Shown in pieces: positions 34,723 to 46,196 of a DNA stretch of 64,000 bases. The position numbers and the translations under genes are program-made. Origin of the DNA: Xylaria sp. FL1777 (taxonomy: Eukaryota > Ascomycota > Sordariomycetes > Xylariales > Xylariaceae); contig MU400510.1 in NCBI GenBank assembly GCA_022578965.1, positions 1-64,000 on the forward strand. Direction: 5' to 3'. The notes beneath the pieces were generated by a model. The model had not been told where the DNA came from and ran no database searches. It saw only the letters and a list, made by a program, of their open reading frames with translations. The first letter of the stretch is position 1. Each line of letters begins with the position of its first letter.

Positions 34723-36160
34723 TCACTGTGCTTTCGCGGCCTGGGCCTTGGCTGCCCTTTTGGCCTCCTCCTTAGCTATCTTCTCGCGGCGCGCGATGGC
34801 TGCCTCGGCGCCAATGCCTCCGAACACGAGTCCTACGCCGAGGACCTGCATGCGTGTCAGACGGTGGCCGAAGGCGACGACGGATAGCATCATGGTGAAC
34901 ATTTTGCGGGTGACAGTGACTGTTACGAGAAGTACGGAAGAGAAGGTCGATAGCGTGTAGACTGTACTCGTTCATTAATACTCATCATAAGGCCTCGTTG
35001 TGTTGTGTGTTAAGGCAGCGAGGAGGGAGGGGGTTACTAACAGATGAAAACCTGTCCGATAGCACCACAGGCGGCAAAGCCTAGGATATCGGTCCATACA
35101 CTCGGATGTCTCGCCATAAACGCGAGCGCATCCTCGAGCTCTCCAGCACTACCAGCGATATCCATGCCTAGCCACTCACCGATACCCGTGTGGACCAGCC
35201 AGGGGCTCAGGACCAGGTAGGTGACCATGACGATCATGCTCATGAGGTTATTAGCACACATCATCTGGGGGCCCGAGTACGGCTGGAAGGCGCCAAAGAT
35301 GTAGTCCTGCGTGCTATTCGTGAGGCCGTCGAACAAGAGATTGATGCCCAGCAACAGCAGTCCCCAGGCGCTATTCCGTTCTGTTGCGGCGGAGCCGTGG
35401 CTTTTACCCTTCTTGCCCGAGTGTAGCGTGAAGACAGCGACGCCGGCTGTCACAGCTGCCACGACCATGTACTTGTATAGTGGATAGCGCTTGCGGAACA
35501 CGGTGATGTGCAGGAACATGACAGGTAACAGCTTGCAGCTCTTGGCGAGCAGGAAGGTGATGTAGTCAATGTGGGCGAGAGAAGCGTAGCCGAAGGGGGA
35601 CGCGAGGGAGCTCGTCAGTGCGACGAGTAACAGTGGCATCAAGATGCGCGAAGACGGAATGATGGGCGGCACGGCCGAGCCCTTGGGCGTGCTAAACCAC
35701 AGATACAGCGCGCCCGTCGCCGCCGCGAACAGCGACTGGATCGTATTGAGAAACACGGGATACTTGAAGACTTCGGTCTGGCCCAATGGGCCGTGCGGTG
35801 TCGTCGTGAGCTTCTCTTGAAGATACGCCCATGTGAGACTAATCACATCACCACGTTAGCCATTTCCCGTCGTTTGTTGCCGCGCCGCGCCTTGTCTTGT
35901 ATATAGCCCGAATTTATGTCGCTAGATGTGCAGATAAAAACCTACAAAGACCCGTATATGCCAGCCACCGCGATCACAAGTTGCGTCGCCCCGGCCTCTG
36001 GTTTCGTGGATATCGGCGCATGCGCTGGCTGGTCGACTGCTCCGCTGTCTGGGTGGGCGACATCATGCTGTCGCTTCGATGATGGGTTGGACGATTGACG
36101 AGAAATGTATTCGGAGGAAGCCTGGCGTTCTACCGGCCGGGCTTGCTTGATACGCGCCAT
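34723..36160 (-). CDS. HUT1: UDP-galactose transporter HUT1 homologue (416 aa, three exons)
   Basis: Nucleotide-sugar transporter of the SLC35B1/HUT1 family in the drug/metabolite transporter superfamily, expected in the ER membrane. Exons 36160-35946, 35838-35042 and 34961-34723; introns 107 nt (GTAGGT..TTAG, phase 2) and 80 nt (GTTAGT..CAG, phase 1); 417 codons in total. The N-terminal tail of about 55 residues is hydrophilic, then about ten hydrophobic segments follow. Family features include GIYGSFLTWAYLQEK in the first membrane helix, FGYASLAHIDYITFLLAKSCK in mid-protein, DGLTNSTQDYIF, and the C-terminal TVTVTRKMFTMMLSVVAFGH with LGVGLVFGGIGAEA. The tail ends in Lys/Ala-rich sequence. 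Its length matches fungal HUT1. The closest alternative is another SLC35B member, but the TVTRKMFT block favours HUT1. Confidence 0.93.
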
Positions 36161-37970
36161 GCTCCCGAGAGGGATTCCGGATAGAAGAGACCGCAGGCGA
36201 GGGCGAAACGAATGACTAACTAGCAACGGGATCTAACCAAAGTGGCCAATAGGGTTATAATTAACTATGAACCCAGAGACACGATTGCGTGCTTCGTAGT
36301 TAAATGGAAATAGTGTAGTAGAGTAAGAAATTATGCCCTATGCCTCACATCATCCACGTCAAAAGAATTGCGACCACATACAAAGGTAGCGAAATGAACC
36401 CGTTATAAGTGGTCTCCAGTATCACTGATGACAGTTGGCCTTCGCGGGTGTGGCAGAATCATCAGATGAGAGATGCGAGATGCTCACTTGACTAAATCGG
36501 GTAGAGTTTTGGCTGATTAGGTAGGCGGTGAAAAGATCCACCTGGAGCTCTGCAATACTTACGCTGTGCAGTATGGGGGTGGGGGGTCCTGTAGTGCGGT
36601 AGTAGGTAAGTATCCACTGGTCTACATACAGTTTAGCTGGATCAACCAAGCCGGATCGGGCAATCACCTTCACTAGGTCGGCATACTTTCTAGCCACCTA
36701 CTACGTAGGTACTTTGGCTTCGGTACACTCTAATTGCGTGCCTATATCATAATTGGAAGCCATAGAGGCGGTATTGAGGCGAGTTTCGAAGGAAACCTAA
36801 GAGGACACCCAAGGCCAACCCGTCGCATTGGAGATGTATAACCCCTGTACCACTTATTTAACTTTCTCTTTAACAGCACATTATTACATGGCAATTTCTC
36901 GTCAGATAATTCCTGTTGGAACAAGTAAGGAACACCATTAATCAAGGCACATACGGCATTGCAGATTGAAAAGTGGTTTTTATTATGGTTGCCCAAGCTC
37001 AGGCGTGTGCCCCCTTTGAGAATATCTTTCGACACATGAGCCACCACCGACGAATACCAGGGATCAGGGCCAATTTTTGAGCATTGCACTCATTCCGTCC
37101 TCGGGGCCCAACGAAGGTTAGGCTGACACGCCACTGTGCGAATATTACGGGAGAGGAAGAAAGGAGACGAGGGTCGATTCCCGGCATGTGTGTAGTGACT
37201 CCTAAGAATGTGAGTAGTGGGCCGAGAATGGGCTGACATGTATCGTAGGTACCAATGTCTAAGATGCGACTGAGCTCGAGGCGGTATACTACGAACCACC
37301 TGCCGTGATTCACGATCTCATGTAAGGCAAAAAACCTTCAATCTTGGTCGAGTGACCACAAACTGTAAATGCCCAAGGGCGGGACAAGAGTAGACTAGCC
37401 TTGCTTAGTGAAAACTAAGAGGAGTTACCAATATCCTCAACCCTAGCCGCCCAGGTAGGCCACAAGACGTGCGACTCGATCTTGGACATTTCACAGAACA
37501 TGTATAGGATGGTTGGCCTTGGCAAGTCCCCATACTGTATCTGACAAACATCGAACTGGACTCTGCCCCTGGCTATGTGACATATGGATTTGTGATAAGG
37601 ATTGTTTGTAGTCTGTAGAATCTGGAGTTACATGCCTGTGCAATCGACGGTGCGATTGCCAGACTACCCACGTCGTACTGGCTTGACCAGGGGCACGATT
37701 AAGAAAGCGGATAATAAGAAGATGAGCTGGTTGGTTGGTTTTCTGGTCTTTTTTCGGAGGTTGAAGAGGAGAAAGTTTATCGTTAAGTCGTTTCGTAGAT
37801 ATCACACCTGGAACAGGAGCCTTGCGGCAAGTCAGATCTGGAAGTCTCCCCAGAACGCAGGGTATGTTCACCAAACCGGACCCCACAGTAAAGATGCCCT
37901 AGACAAATGTATGAACGTTCTGTTTCGGCGCGAACGCCGTCCAATCCTTAGTAAAAGCAAGAACCGCCAA
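36161..37970. other. Intergenic, 1.8 kb
   Basis: Promoter of HUT1 (right of 36160) and 3' side of the KH-protein gene. A minus-strand frame at 36697-36422 looks somewhat protein-like but begins with GTG and has no match. No element recognised. Confidence 0.45.
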
Positions 37971-39272
37971 TTACTCGGGCGGTTGCACCTGGCTGCGTCG
38001 CATCTTTTCAGCCTCAAGATTCTCGTACAACAAAAAGAGAGCACTCTCATTAGCCTTGGCTGTTCCCATAATAGTGAACATCCGCTCCCCTGTGTCATCA
38101 TGTGGGGCCTGTTTCTCGGGTCAGTAACGAAGCCATGTCGAGCAAATTCTACCCTACACATGGCAGGGGCCGCAGAGCGAGCCCTCCCATGTTGTGCTGA
38201 GTAGTCTAGGAATACAACATACCTTGGCAATCGAGATGCGAGCACCAGAAGTCTTGCGAATCTCGCTAATCTTGCTACCCGCCCGGCCGATGATGCAGCC
38301 AACCATGTCTGCCGGGATACTAATGTTCTGGGTTTGAATCTCTTCCCCATTCTCATCATGAGTAGGTGGACCGCGGGCGGCTGCGTCGGAGTCGGAACGA
38401 CGGTTGTTAAATTGACGCGATGCGCCATTGCTAAAGTCGGCTCCGTTTCCTGTGCGCATTACGCGCGATGAGCTATAATCGCCTCTGCTAGATGTTCCAT
38501 ACGGTACCCCACCGGTAGCGCCTACACCACCTAGAGACCCCGCACCACCTGGTTGTGTGCGAACGACTGGGTTGTAGAGCACGGTCCCAGTTCCACGCTG
38601 CCAGTCATCGACTAAACATTTACAAATTTCCCAAATGGCTCGTTGGATGCCCTCGGGGTTGCCTTGCAGCTCAACGATGCGTTCGGTCGACTGAGGAAGC
38701 ATCTCTTTCTGCGCGACCATACGCACGCCCGACACATCTTGAATGTGCTTGATCTTAAGACCTTGCCGACCAATGATTGTGCCCATCTGGTTATGAGAGA
38801 TAAGTAGTTTCAACTCTGAAATTTGATTATTAGTTTACCAAGTTACAGATCGGAATGCATAGAACTTACGATGAGTCCCACTTGGCTGGATGACGCCTCC
38901 CATCCCCATCGCCGGAGCGCCCTCCAGCAGGGAGCGAGCCACTAGAGCATATGCTCTGGAGATAGCATCGCAGCCACCAGTAATGGTTAGAACACGGTCA
39001 TGGACACCTTGTACTACTTTGCTCACACCAGCCTTGACGCCTGTCTCGTCGCGAAGATCTGCAACATTCTTGCCACCTTTACCAATGATGACACCAGCCT
39101 CTTTAGACGAGACAATGGCACGGAGTGTCAATTGAGTAGCAGCGTATTCCTCATCCGTCTTAGGGGCGGGCTCGCCATCTGGACCCAATCGAGGCTCATT
39201 ATCGTCGAGCTTGTAGTCCATAGCAACTGGTTCAGCCCCATTTGGCGGTGCGACATCTTGAGTACTGGACAT
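37971..39272 (-). CDS. Triple-KH-domain RNA-binding protein (377 aa, three exons)
   Basis: Poly(rC)-binding-type protein like budding yeast Hek2/Pbp2 or fission yeast Rnc1. Exons 39272-38870, 38815-38223 and 38108-37971; introns 54 nt (phase 1) and 114 nt (phase 0); 378 codons. Three type-I KH domains each keep the GxxG loop: VIIGKGGKNV (first, about residues 48-118), TIIGRQGLKI (second, about 136-205) and CIIGRAGSKI (third, about 288-360). The last intron splits KH3. The linker between KH2 and KH3 is Gly/Ser/Arg-rich (SSRGDYSSSRV), and the N-terminus is acidic. Such proteins bind CU- or UCAU-rich mRNA and control stability or local translation. Unlike Rnc1, I see no obvious SP/TP MAPK site in the N-terminal region. 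Confidence 0.93.
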
Positions 39273-41128
39273 GATGATATGAGGTGAGGTGGTGGGCGTC
39301 GTAGTGTTTTTCTTAGTAAGAAAACCGATCCGATTAAGTACTCAAGGCTGCGGGTAGTTGTTGAAGATACGGGTGAATGATCGTTGTACGCTTGCAGCAA
39401 TCGATGCACGCGAGGAGGGTCGGCGGAATAGGTTGGTATGCGATGTAGGCCTATGGATAGGACCCCAGGACAAGCTGCTTGTGTGACTGGTGGGAGGTTA
39501 GCTCTGATAAGCTGAATGTGGATTTTGCGGGGAAGCTGGTTGTGGTATTCATGTGAGATGAGGTAAGTAAAAATCGAGATCAAAAAGCTGGGTAATTTGG
39601 TCTTGAATATAGAATTATCGGAAAGCTACCAAGTGGGGTAATAAGCACCACTTGACAGAATGGTGAAAGATGCCGGAATGGGCGTGGAATGAAATTAGCG
39701 ACATATCTCATCATCCCAAAATATGATGATGCACGAGCACGATTGTGGTATGTGGTCCAGAAATAGAAACTCATCATGTGTGGGAGGAATTATTTCTTTA
39801 CGGCACAACCAGAAGGGAGAATGAATGTGACTTGAGGATGGGCGGAATTCTGCAGACCTTTGATTTAAGGTAACCTCGTAGAGATTAATGCGGCGCGTAT
39901 CTGCAGTTGTGCGTGCCTCGCTATAGGTACACAAGCTGTGGATTTGTTATAACCTGCAGAGTCTGGTTTGTTGCGCAGAAATCCGGCTGTTGATATTGCT
40001 GAAAAGTTAGTAGCTGCGGGGTTTGAGAATGTCCACTGTTGAAACGCGACGTTCTGTTCCGTTCGGGAGGGTTTGGTGGCTTTTGGTGCCTCAAGAGGAC
40101 AAGTGAAGAATAGATGCAGATAGGATTATGTAACTAAGTAGATAAAACATGACCTAGGCCCGGATAATGCTTGGCATGAGCTCCGCGGGCTGGTCTTGGC
40201 TGACCGGGTGGATTATCTTTTTATGTTGTTGGGAGGGGACGGCCGACGTTTGATGGCGGTTGGGGTTTTTCTTTTGGGTATTTTTCTTGGTACTTGCAAA
40301 GAGTATATATAAATCAAAGAAATGCAGCATGTACTTACTGGGCATATACGTCTGCTCGCGACTGCAATGGAGGAAGCTGACGATGGTGCTATGCAGCCTG
40401 TCTTTGTCCAAACAAACAAGTGGATGCTATATGTAGGAATTGGCCCACTTGTCGGAATGGCGAAAATTGAGCACTCGGGACTGAGGTTGCCGGGGTTGGA
40501 AGAGTTACGGGAAGATGGTGGAGGGGTGTGAGATGGGGGATCGGGAGATCGGGAGATCGGGCGAGGAGGAATATGATGGTTAGGAGAGCGAGGTGGATGT
40601 AAAGGAAGATGGAGGTTAGGTGGGAGGTCGAGGGAGTGGGAGGGAGGAAGAGAGAGGGAGAGGTGGGAGGTGGAAAGATGTGTGGTTGAGGATTCAGCGA
40701 CAAAACGGGCGAGTGTCTCTGTGGAAGAAACGGTGATGAAGTTATGTAAGGTGGTTTGGGGGGGCGGGATCATTGAGAGGGAAAAATAAGGCGGGAGGAG
40801 GGAGGGGACGAGACCAGGAAGGTACTGCGTAGGCTAGCACGTCGAGGCCAAGCTCCAAAGCCGGGACGGACGCCAGTAGTTGATTTGCCAATTGGATACA
40901 TATGCAATGGCGCTTGGGCTCTCGGTAGGCAAGTAGTCACTGGTAACAATCTCGTCGTAGCTGCTACCAAACAAGTCCACATGCTCTCTGCTCGCCAGTC
41001 GCTAGTGCAGCCTAGACTCCGGAAGTACCCTGACATCATTGCCCCGGCTCCGACGACACAAACCTATGTATTCGGTACATAGAGATCCCTGTGGCGATTT
41101 GTCGTGGGAGGGAAGTCAAGATGGTGCA

Positions 41129-41510
41129 AGTACCTAGGTACCTACAGGTAGCCACGTTTAGGTAAATAGTAACCTCATACTTGCGAAGCAACCTGCATAA
41201 GTGGGGACGGAGGGGAAATATGACTGGAAGGCAGCAAAAGAGATCTTCAATACAGGAAGTACCTACTGGGTCATGTACCTCCCTTGGTATTCAATGAATT
41301 AGGGAGCAGTGGTAGCTTGAAGACTAGGTAATAATTATAAGGTATTGAGAGTTTTGTTTGCAGTAACGATCTGACCTTTTTAAGGATAGTTTAGGTACCT
41401 ACCTAGGTAGGTTTGAGACATACACATAGCAGGTAGCCGCTGAAATGTGATAGTACCTAGGGAGGCACCTACATTCACAGGTAAGGTTAGGTACTTATAA
41501 GTAACAGAGC
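41129..41510. repeat. Dense patch of TAGGTA/TACCTA motifs
   Basis: This stretch repeats TAGGTA, TACCTA and CCTAGG on both strands, for example GTACCTAGGTACCTAC at 41129 onward and TAGGTACCTACCTAGG at 41392-41407. The same words recur in most intergenic regions of the window but hardly at all inside exons. It is a dispersed low-complexity family, not a simple tandem array. Confidence 0.6.
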
Positions 41511-42383
41511 CTGGGGCAGTTCTGTACAACTCTATAAAAGAGATGAACCATGAAAAAGACCAACTATTATTCTCAAGGCATTTATCCTAAGCTCACAAGC
41601 CGCCGACACCAAAAAAGATACCTAGTAGGTAACACGTTAGAACTAGAATATGTGTATGTACCTTATGTGTAATACAATTTTGGTAGGTAGTGTCCGAGCG
41701 TGGTAAGAGATAACCTTCCCTCCCAGTCCTTGTAGTATAGTAGAAAGTATATATGGCCAGATATAAAGCTGAGGCACTGTTGGTCCTCTTGTAAGCTTGG
41801 TACGCATACGTATACACGGGTAGCCTCCTCAATGACGCCACGACCGCCCTTCGATCTGTAAGTGTTAGGGACCTACATTACTGCGTAGTCTCAGTACCAG
41901 TATCTACAGTAGTGTAGCTGACATGAGATCTCTGTGGCGCGTAGGTACAGGTCATCCGAGACACAAGCGTCAAGTCACCTACTTGGTAGGCCGTGGCATA
42001 TGTGTAGCCAGATTAGGCAGATTGGGAAGATAGCTTCTCACAACAAGTCTCATGACTGTGCTTCGACGCACAACGCCGGAGTCTACCGAAAAGTTTGTCC
42101 TAGCGGTCTCATGTGGTTTCCTACCTGGTAATGCCGGCGGCGTTTTGCAGGAGCACTGGTGGAAGATCAGGAAGATCAGCTTCAGTCCACAACATGCAAT
42201 GGCACACCATTTGTGTATCTGTGCTAGAGATCTCCATCCATCTGTCCAACCAGGCCCAGCTCCGCTCACCGGATTAGAGGGTTTCCCCAGGATAAGTGGG
42301 ATTGGCAGTTGTCTTTCCGTCTCCAAAAGCTCGCCGCGCAGCTATTCGTCATCGCATTGCTCCAATCGGTACAGTGCGCTGTA

Positions 42384-42427
42384 TACGCAGTAAGTACGCA
42401 GAATGTACGCAGAGTGTACGCAGCATG
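42384..42427. repeat. 11-bp tandem repeat, four copies
   Basis: Four consecutive units begin with TACGCAG and differ in the last four bases (TAAG, AATG, AGTG, CATG). Intergenic; no associated gene. Confidence 0.75.
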
Positions 42428-43810
42428 TGTCGAGATAGCACCTCCGACATCATCTACTCTACCCAACTTAACCTTCCCCCTCCCCCTCCCCCCTTGTATC
42501 CGCTGTCATCTACGCAGTAGTGAGTACCGTAGCATCAGAAGTGGTGCTCACGCAAGTATCACGTGTCGCTGTCACCTAGAAGTTGGAACTGACAGGCTAC
42601 CTTGCACCACGCCACATGTAGTAGGTAGTGTACTGCACAAGATCAGGAATAGGCATACTAGGTATACCTTGTATGTACTCCGTAGGTAGAGGTATATAGA
42701 TACTCTACGTGCCTCTCCCGGCAACCACAGCCCCTGGCTGCTAAGAATAGTCCTGAGCAGATACAGCGTATAGAGGACCTTCAATAACGTCCATCTAAAC
42801 CTTTGCAGCTGGCTTTGTATACATACGTGATCGCACTCGCTTCGTAGAGGATTCGTGATGAACTTGCAGCTACATATTCTAGGGTCGCTTAAACTGCATG
42901 ACATCCCGCGGGGTGCGTGGGTGAGCAATCGTAAACCCGATGACAGTGATGCTCTGGGACGGGTTGCTTCGTGTGGGTCACAACGCAGATTGTCTTGCTC
43001 GACTGTTGAGCAAGTGTCTTTACGCCAGGCTGGTCATTCATGTAGGTAGTATATTCATTAGTCGTATTGTTGCTACTTGAATATCATCGCTATATGTTGT
43101 TCGTTACGGCACCTACATACTCCTATCCGGGCCCCCATCGCTTCCTATATCACCAGTGTGCCTTTGAAGAGCCAGTATTTCACTGGACCCGTACAACAAC
43201 ATATGGGCGCGTCAAGTCTCCAATCCTCATACTGATGCATGGCTACGCAGTAGATTCTTGTGACTGCCTCGATGATTTACCTTATAGTCCGAGCCAATGA
43301 CCGGGGTTCGATCCGTAGTGAGGCACGCCAAAACTTCCGAACTCAAAGCATATCCGATAGCCTGAGCAGCCCCACAGTCCTGCATATACACAGGCGAATT
43401 AACTGACTGCCCAATAGCAGTAGAAGCCAGAGATCATATTGGTGGGCGTTGAAGCCATTGGTTGGCAGGGACTAATCTCATCGATAAATAGACCAACGGT
43501 GCGATTTAGACCCCAGCAACCATCTGGCTTGGTTCAATGTATACGTAGGAGGCCATTGAGCGGAACGAGATACCTATACATAATCGCGCAAATAGCGCGG
43601 AGATAGGGGACGCTCCTGTCTCCAGTGAATATAAGTTCCTGTTCTCCTCTGAACCTGTGGTCGAAGACAAGTGGCTACTGGTCCTCCTTTTCCAAACTAT
43701 GGCCGAATCAAACCTTGACAAGAGTCACAAGGCCTTGCAGCGCGCATCATCGGGCATATTGCTGTATTGGTCGCGGCCCGCAGTCCAATGCTGTCCCACG
43801 GGCGAGGGAC

Positions 43811-45628
43811 TTATCTCTGCCTAAGGGTGTTCTCATGCTGTAGCCAAAAACGCTTGCAAGCGACATGCCCCCAATGCTCAACCCACCACTCACCGAAGCT
43901 ATCTTCTATCTCGTAATCGACCTTTGAGACTCTCTCGTTTCTTTTAAGACCACATATAACGCATGCTTTTGGAGACGTCGGAACATCCCTAGCTGTTTGA
44001 ACTTGCATGGTGTCAGCGATGTCGGGAATTTTTAGTTGTCTTCCACCACTCTTTTTCATCAAGTTTGCAGAGGCCACAGCAGATTTTAGGCGGCCAACTT
44101 GACTCTTCCAGTTGCTTATAACATCAGCTGCCTCGCGATCTTCCCGTGTTGTCTGTGTCTTGTCTACCCCGGCGAGTTTCATACCCTTACTTCCGGCGGC
44201 GGAAATGGACATGCTCTGGGAGAGAAACTTGTCTCTGTGCCATCTCATCCTTCGGCCGGCAATAATGCGGGCTGCCACGGCTGCTAGAAGTAAATAACCT
44301 CTTAAGAAGTCGTAAACCTTGGGATCTGATAAGACGCGATCTTTGATGCTCTGTGACTGTCCACTGACTGGTTTAAATAAGTATTGGTTAGCATGGTCGA
44401 ATAACTGCGGAAATGCTGACAACAGAATCGATGGTGGCGGGATATTGATCGGGGGAAGGGCACCATCTTCGGTCTCGGTTGCGGTTTCAGTCTTCGTATC
44501 AACAGAGTCCCAATCCCACGACGCATCGCCATTATCAGCAGTATCCATGTCACTTGTTGGCGAAGAGACCTTCGTTGAGTTTCTGACTTTGGTTGTCTTT
44601 GGGGGCTCTACCGAGTCCCAGTCCCACGTAGACTCTGTTGTCTTTTTTGTCGGTGACTGGACCGGTTGCTCTGGCAAGTCGGAGAAAAAATTCCAATCAT
44701 CTTCCAATGCTCGAGACTTCACTTGGATTTGTGTTTCCCGTGGCTGTGCCTTCTTGGGAAAGGACTTAGGTTGGTCTAGCTCATTTTTTTGAGTCTTAGA
44801 GTGTGATGGATCGATGTTTGTGTTTACCGTACGTATAGGGCTAGGAACTGGCTCATTTAGGTCTAAGTCTAGTAACAACTCAGACGCCTTCTTGATTGTG
44901 CCTGTACTCGACGAGGGCATGAATAGAGTGCCGGAGGTCAGATCCGAAGAAAGGCGAGAAGGTGGTGGAACTGTCTCGAACTCTCCAAAGTCATCATCAT
45001 TTTCCTCAACGTCTTGCTCTCCCTCAAAATCGTCGGCATCAAATAACACATTAGGGTCGGTGTTGATGGTCTTCTTATGTACTCTAAGTTCTGAAGATTC
45101 CGTGGGTGGACTAGGCTGGATTGTATGTTCCTGATAATGAACTAAGTTGTTCGAAACCAAATCCAAAGTTGAAGCTCGCACAATTCTTGTTCGTTGCTCG
45201 CCAGCACTTCCCCCTATTATTGCTTGCGCTACGGTGGCAGAATTTGGTGTCACCAACGGCCCCCGCGGAGGCGTAGACGAGGAGGTCGTATTTGGCGCAA
45301 CTTCGAAGTCCCCCCATCCGTCATCGTCTTCGGTGTTGTCATTATTTATTGGTTGGGTGTTAACGGAAGGGCTTGCGACTACTGATGCGGGTCGTGTGTT
45401 GGGAGCTGGTGAAGGCTGGGATGACCGCCACGCATGCTGGAACTGATTTGAAGCTGAGGAAGACTGGCTCCATTGTTGGCTGTGCCTCGCGATAGCTGGG
45501 TTCAAGGGTGATCCGAGGGAAAGCGGCCTGGATGTGGATTGGACTGAGGGAGGCTTCGGCTGGGTCGGCTGGGCTTGCTGCGATGGTTGTGAGAAGTCCT
45601 CGAAAGCGGCAAAGAGGTCTGCAGACAT
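43811..45628 (-). CDS. Probable clathrin/AP-1 accessory protein (605 aa)
   Basis: Single exon, ATG at 45628, TAA at 43811-43813. The sequence is dominated by acidic-aromatic short motifs typical of proteins that bind adaptor ear domains and clathrin: LFAAFEDF at residues 5-12, DDDGWGDFE at 101-109 and DDDFGEFE at 211-218. Further along are DDWNFFSDL and two WDWDSVE/D-type repeats. Animal aftiphilin and yeast Laa2 use comparable motifs. The C-terminal 230 residues are folded-looking: a helical block (FLRGYLLLAAVAARIIAGRR) and a final zinc-site candidate in which CVICG is followed by HWGHVACKRFW. Function as a TGN/endosome trafficking accessory is inferred from motifs, and no orthology was tested. 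It is divergent from the TBC Rab-GAP gene across 568 bp. Confidence 0.85.
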   Translation of the reverse strand: MSADLFAAFEDFSQPSQQAQPTQPKPPSVQSTSRPLSLGSPLNPAIARHSQQWSQSSSASNQFQHAWRSSQPSPAPNTRPASVVASPSVNTQPINNDNTEDDDGWGDFEVAPNTTSSSTPPRGPLVTPNSATVAQAIIGGSAGEQRTRIVRASTLDLVSNNLVHYQEHTIQPSPPTESSELRVHKKTINTDPNVLFDADDFEGEQDVEENDDDFGEFETVPPPSRLSSDLTSGTLFMPSSSTGTIKKASELLLDLDLNEPVPSPIRTVNTNIDPSHSKTQKNELDQPKSFPKKAQPRETQIQVKSRALEDDWNFFSDLPEQPVQSPTKKTTESTWDWDSVEPPKTTKVRNSTKVSSPTSDMDTADNGDASWDWDSVDTKTETATETEDGALPPINIPPPSILLSAFPQLFDHANQYLFKPVSGQSQSIKDRVLSDPKVYDFLRGYLLLAAVAARIIAGRRMRWHRDKFLSQSMSISAAGSKGMKLAGVDKTQTTREDREAADVISNWKSQVGRLKSAVASANLMKKSGGRQLKIPDIADTMQVQTARDVPTSPKACVICGLKRNERVSKVDYEIEDSFGEWWVEHWGHVACKRFWLQHENTLRQR

Positions 45629-46196
45629 GTCTGAGGGCTGCGAATTCTCAGAAGGAGCCGTAGACCAATATATTCAACTGGTCTAATTGGAAGCAGCCAG
45701 CCTGTCCGCCTCGCGATCAGAGAGCAGATACCCGCGACGACAAGGTGTTGTCGAGGAATGACGTACCAGACATTTATCAGCCGAGCGAGGCTACCTATTT
45801 TGGGGCTGAATCAGGAGAGCCCGCTTTACTTAGGTGCAAGGGTTCTAACTATACTAGGTATACTGTACCTACCTACGTTGCGGGGCAGTGAACCTGTTTT
45901 CATGTTAGTGGTGATAGACTTATCTCCGACTGCCTAATGAGTATACCGTAGCTCTCTGGCTGTACTCAGTACCTAGGTAGATACTTAGATACCTCGTACC
46001 CGCAGCCTGTCGACTACCTTAGGTATCCTTCACCGTCTCCTTGTCAGTAAGTAATGGGTGCAGGTGGAGCCAAACAAACCAACCCAAACCAAACCAAACC
46101 AAACCACCCGATCAGCACGCCTTGAAATAGGAGACGTGATGAGCAGCGTCTACGCGGCAAGGACGTACTCATTACATTAGGCCGGACATTCCCAGG
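45629..46196. promoter_or_regulatory. Shared divergent promoter region
   Basis: The 568 bp between the two divergent start codons hold both promoters. Visible features are four perfect AAACC repeats (46086-46105) within a longer CCAAA-rich run from 46070, and TAGGTA-type motifs at 45860-45880 and 45968-46000. No TATA box stands out. Confidence 0.55.
46086..46105 (+). repeat. (AAACC)4 microsatellite
   Basis: Four perfect AAACC units, flanked by imperfect CCAAA-type sequence (46070-46107), about 90 bp before the TBC-gene ATG. Confidence 0.8.

Larger units (their letters stand above)
39273..43810. other. 4.5-kb gene-poor stretch
   Basis: 39.3-40.0 kb is the KH-gene promoter/leader. At 40213-40773 a minus-strand ATG frame is extremely Ser/Pro/His-rich, lying in a GGAGATC/GGAGGG-type purine run; I do not trust it. 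41.1-41.5 kb is the densest patch of TAGGTA/TACCTA motifs in the window. An 11-bp tandem repeat is at 42384-42427. At 43305-43314 GGTTCGATCC resembles a polymerase III B box without a foldable tRNA. No gene called. Confidence 0.5.

Noticed and set aside
40213..40773. Ser/Pro/His-rich ATG ORF on the minus strand (186 codons)
   Set aside because: Lies in a simple purine-rich tract with all three frames open; composition explains it.
43242..43335. tRNA-like signal with GGTTCGATCC and an A-box-like TGGCTACGCAGT
   Set aside because: The bases around the B box cannot form a T stem and no acceptor stem pairs.
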